From Maratus speciosus (lineage: Eukaryota > Arthropoda > Arachnida > Araneae > Salticidae), in NCBI GenBank assembly GCA_963932465.1, contig OZ010792.1, forward strand, positions 511,237,100-511,301,099: a stretch of DNA of 64,000 nt, given 5' to 3'. Below, one piece after another: positions 63,881 to 64,000 of this stretch. How positions within the stretch are numbered: position 1 is the stretch's first letter; the number at the start of each line of letters is the position of its first letter. Position numbers and translations under genes: made by a program. Below the pieces are notes generated by a model, which worked only from the letters and a program-made list of their open reading frames with translations, had not been told where the DNA came from and searched no databases.

Positions 63881-64000
63881 CAAGGCCGTAGCCAATGGGG
63901 GGATCACCAGGGTTTGATCCCCCTCCAAAATTTCTGTCAATATGACTATAAATAGGCCATTAACTGTCACTCAACACAGTCAAGATTCGAAAATCAATTA
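63881..64000 (+). mobile_element. left end of a hAT-type element running off the window
   Basis: CAAGGCCGTAGCCAATGGGG closely resembles CAGGGCCGTAGCG at 54151. The next motif, GATCACCAGGGTTTGATCCC, is a short palindrome. The other end and the 8-bp duplication would lie beyond base 64000. Confidence 0.5.

Overview
The window looks like intergenic, strongly AT-rich DNA from a metazoan. The repeat types (many hAT, Tc1/mariner and pogo, piggyBac-like and minisatellite-bearing Helentron-like elements, plus tRNA-derived SINE heads) would fit an arthropod such as an arachnid or crustacean. That assignment is inference from style, not from a diagnostic gene. I found no host protein-coding gene I would defend. 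The recognisable protein remnants are transposase fragments: a Tc1 C-terminus near 62.8 kb, a hAT-like fragment near 33.4 kb and a reduced pogo/Tigger-like ORF near 16.3-16.8 kb. Two short open stretches next to splice-like sites (10292-10434 minus, 24409-24598 plus) are offered as weak exon candidates.

Layout. 0-10 kb: a Helentron-like minisatellite element (3.2-3.8 kb), a 1.25-kb hAT element (4788-6038) containing another, a 2-kb fold-back whose left arm carries a pogo-like MITE (7115-7566), and a TIR element (8858-9727). 10-20 kb: a 2.4-kb TIR element (10848-13296), a hAT element (13651-15521) carrying a Tc1-like MITE (14289-15351), a pogo-like 2.9-kb element (16100-19010) and a SINE. 20-38 kb: a 0.7-kb-period tandem array interrupted by an 847-bp hAT-type element (20963-21809); a second copy of that element is split by an 8.8-kb hAT (25080-33841), which itself holds a near-perfect 523-bp inverted repeat, a pogo MITE, a SINE and a 1.9-kb Helentron-like element. 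A MITE family beginning GGAGGATATTCC is scattered through 23.5-38.2 kb and shows insertion at AA^TT without target duplication.

40-52 kb: a piggyBac-like MITE, then a Tc1-like MITE (40797-45446) containing a 3.8-kb fold-back element (41549-45331) whose arms are minisatellite elements; then a hAT with TTGGGG runs, a Harbinger-like 1.2-kb element, and two opposed piggyBac-like MITEs flanking a Helentron-like element. 54-64 kb: a 5.6-kb hAT (54151-59757) containing a 257-bp satellite with dimeric higher-order structure, further hATs with 8-bp duplications, and a palindromic Tc1 relic.

The value of the window is that insertion order can be read from it. Several insertions have an intact or sister copy that supplies the empty site, so target duplications, or their absence, can be checked by direct comparison. 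All boundaries, periods and mismatch counts were read by eye.
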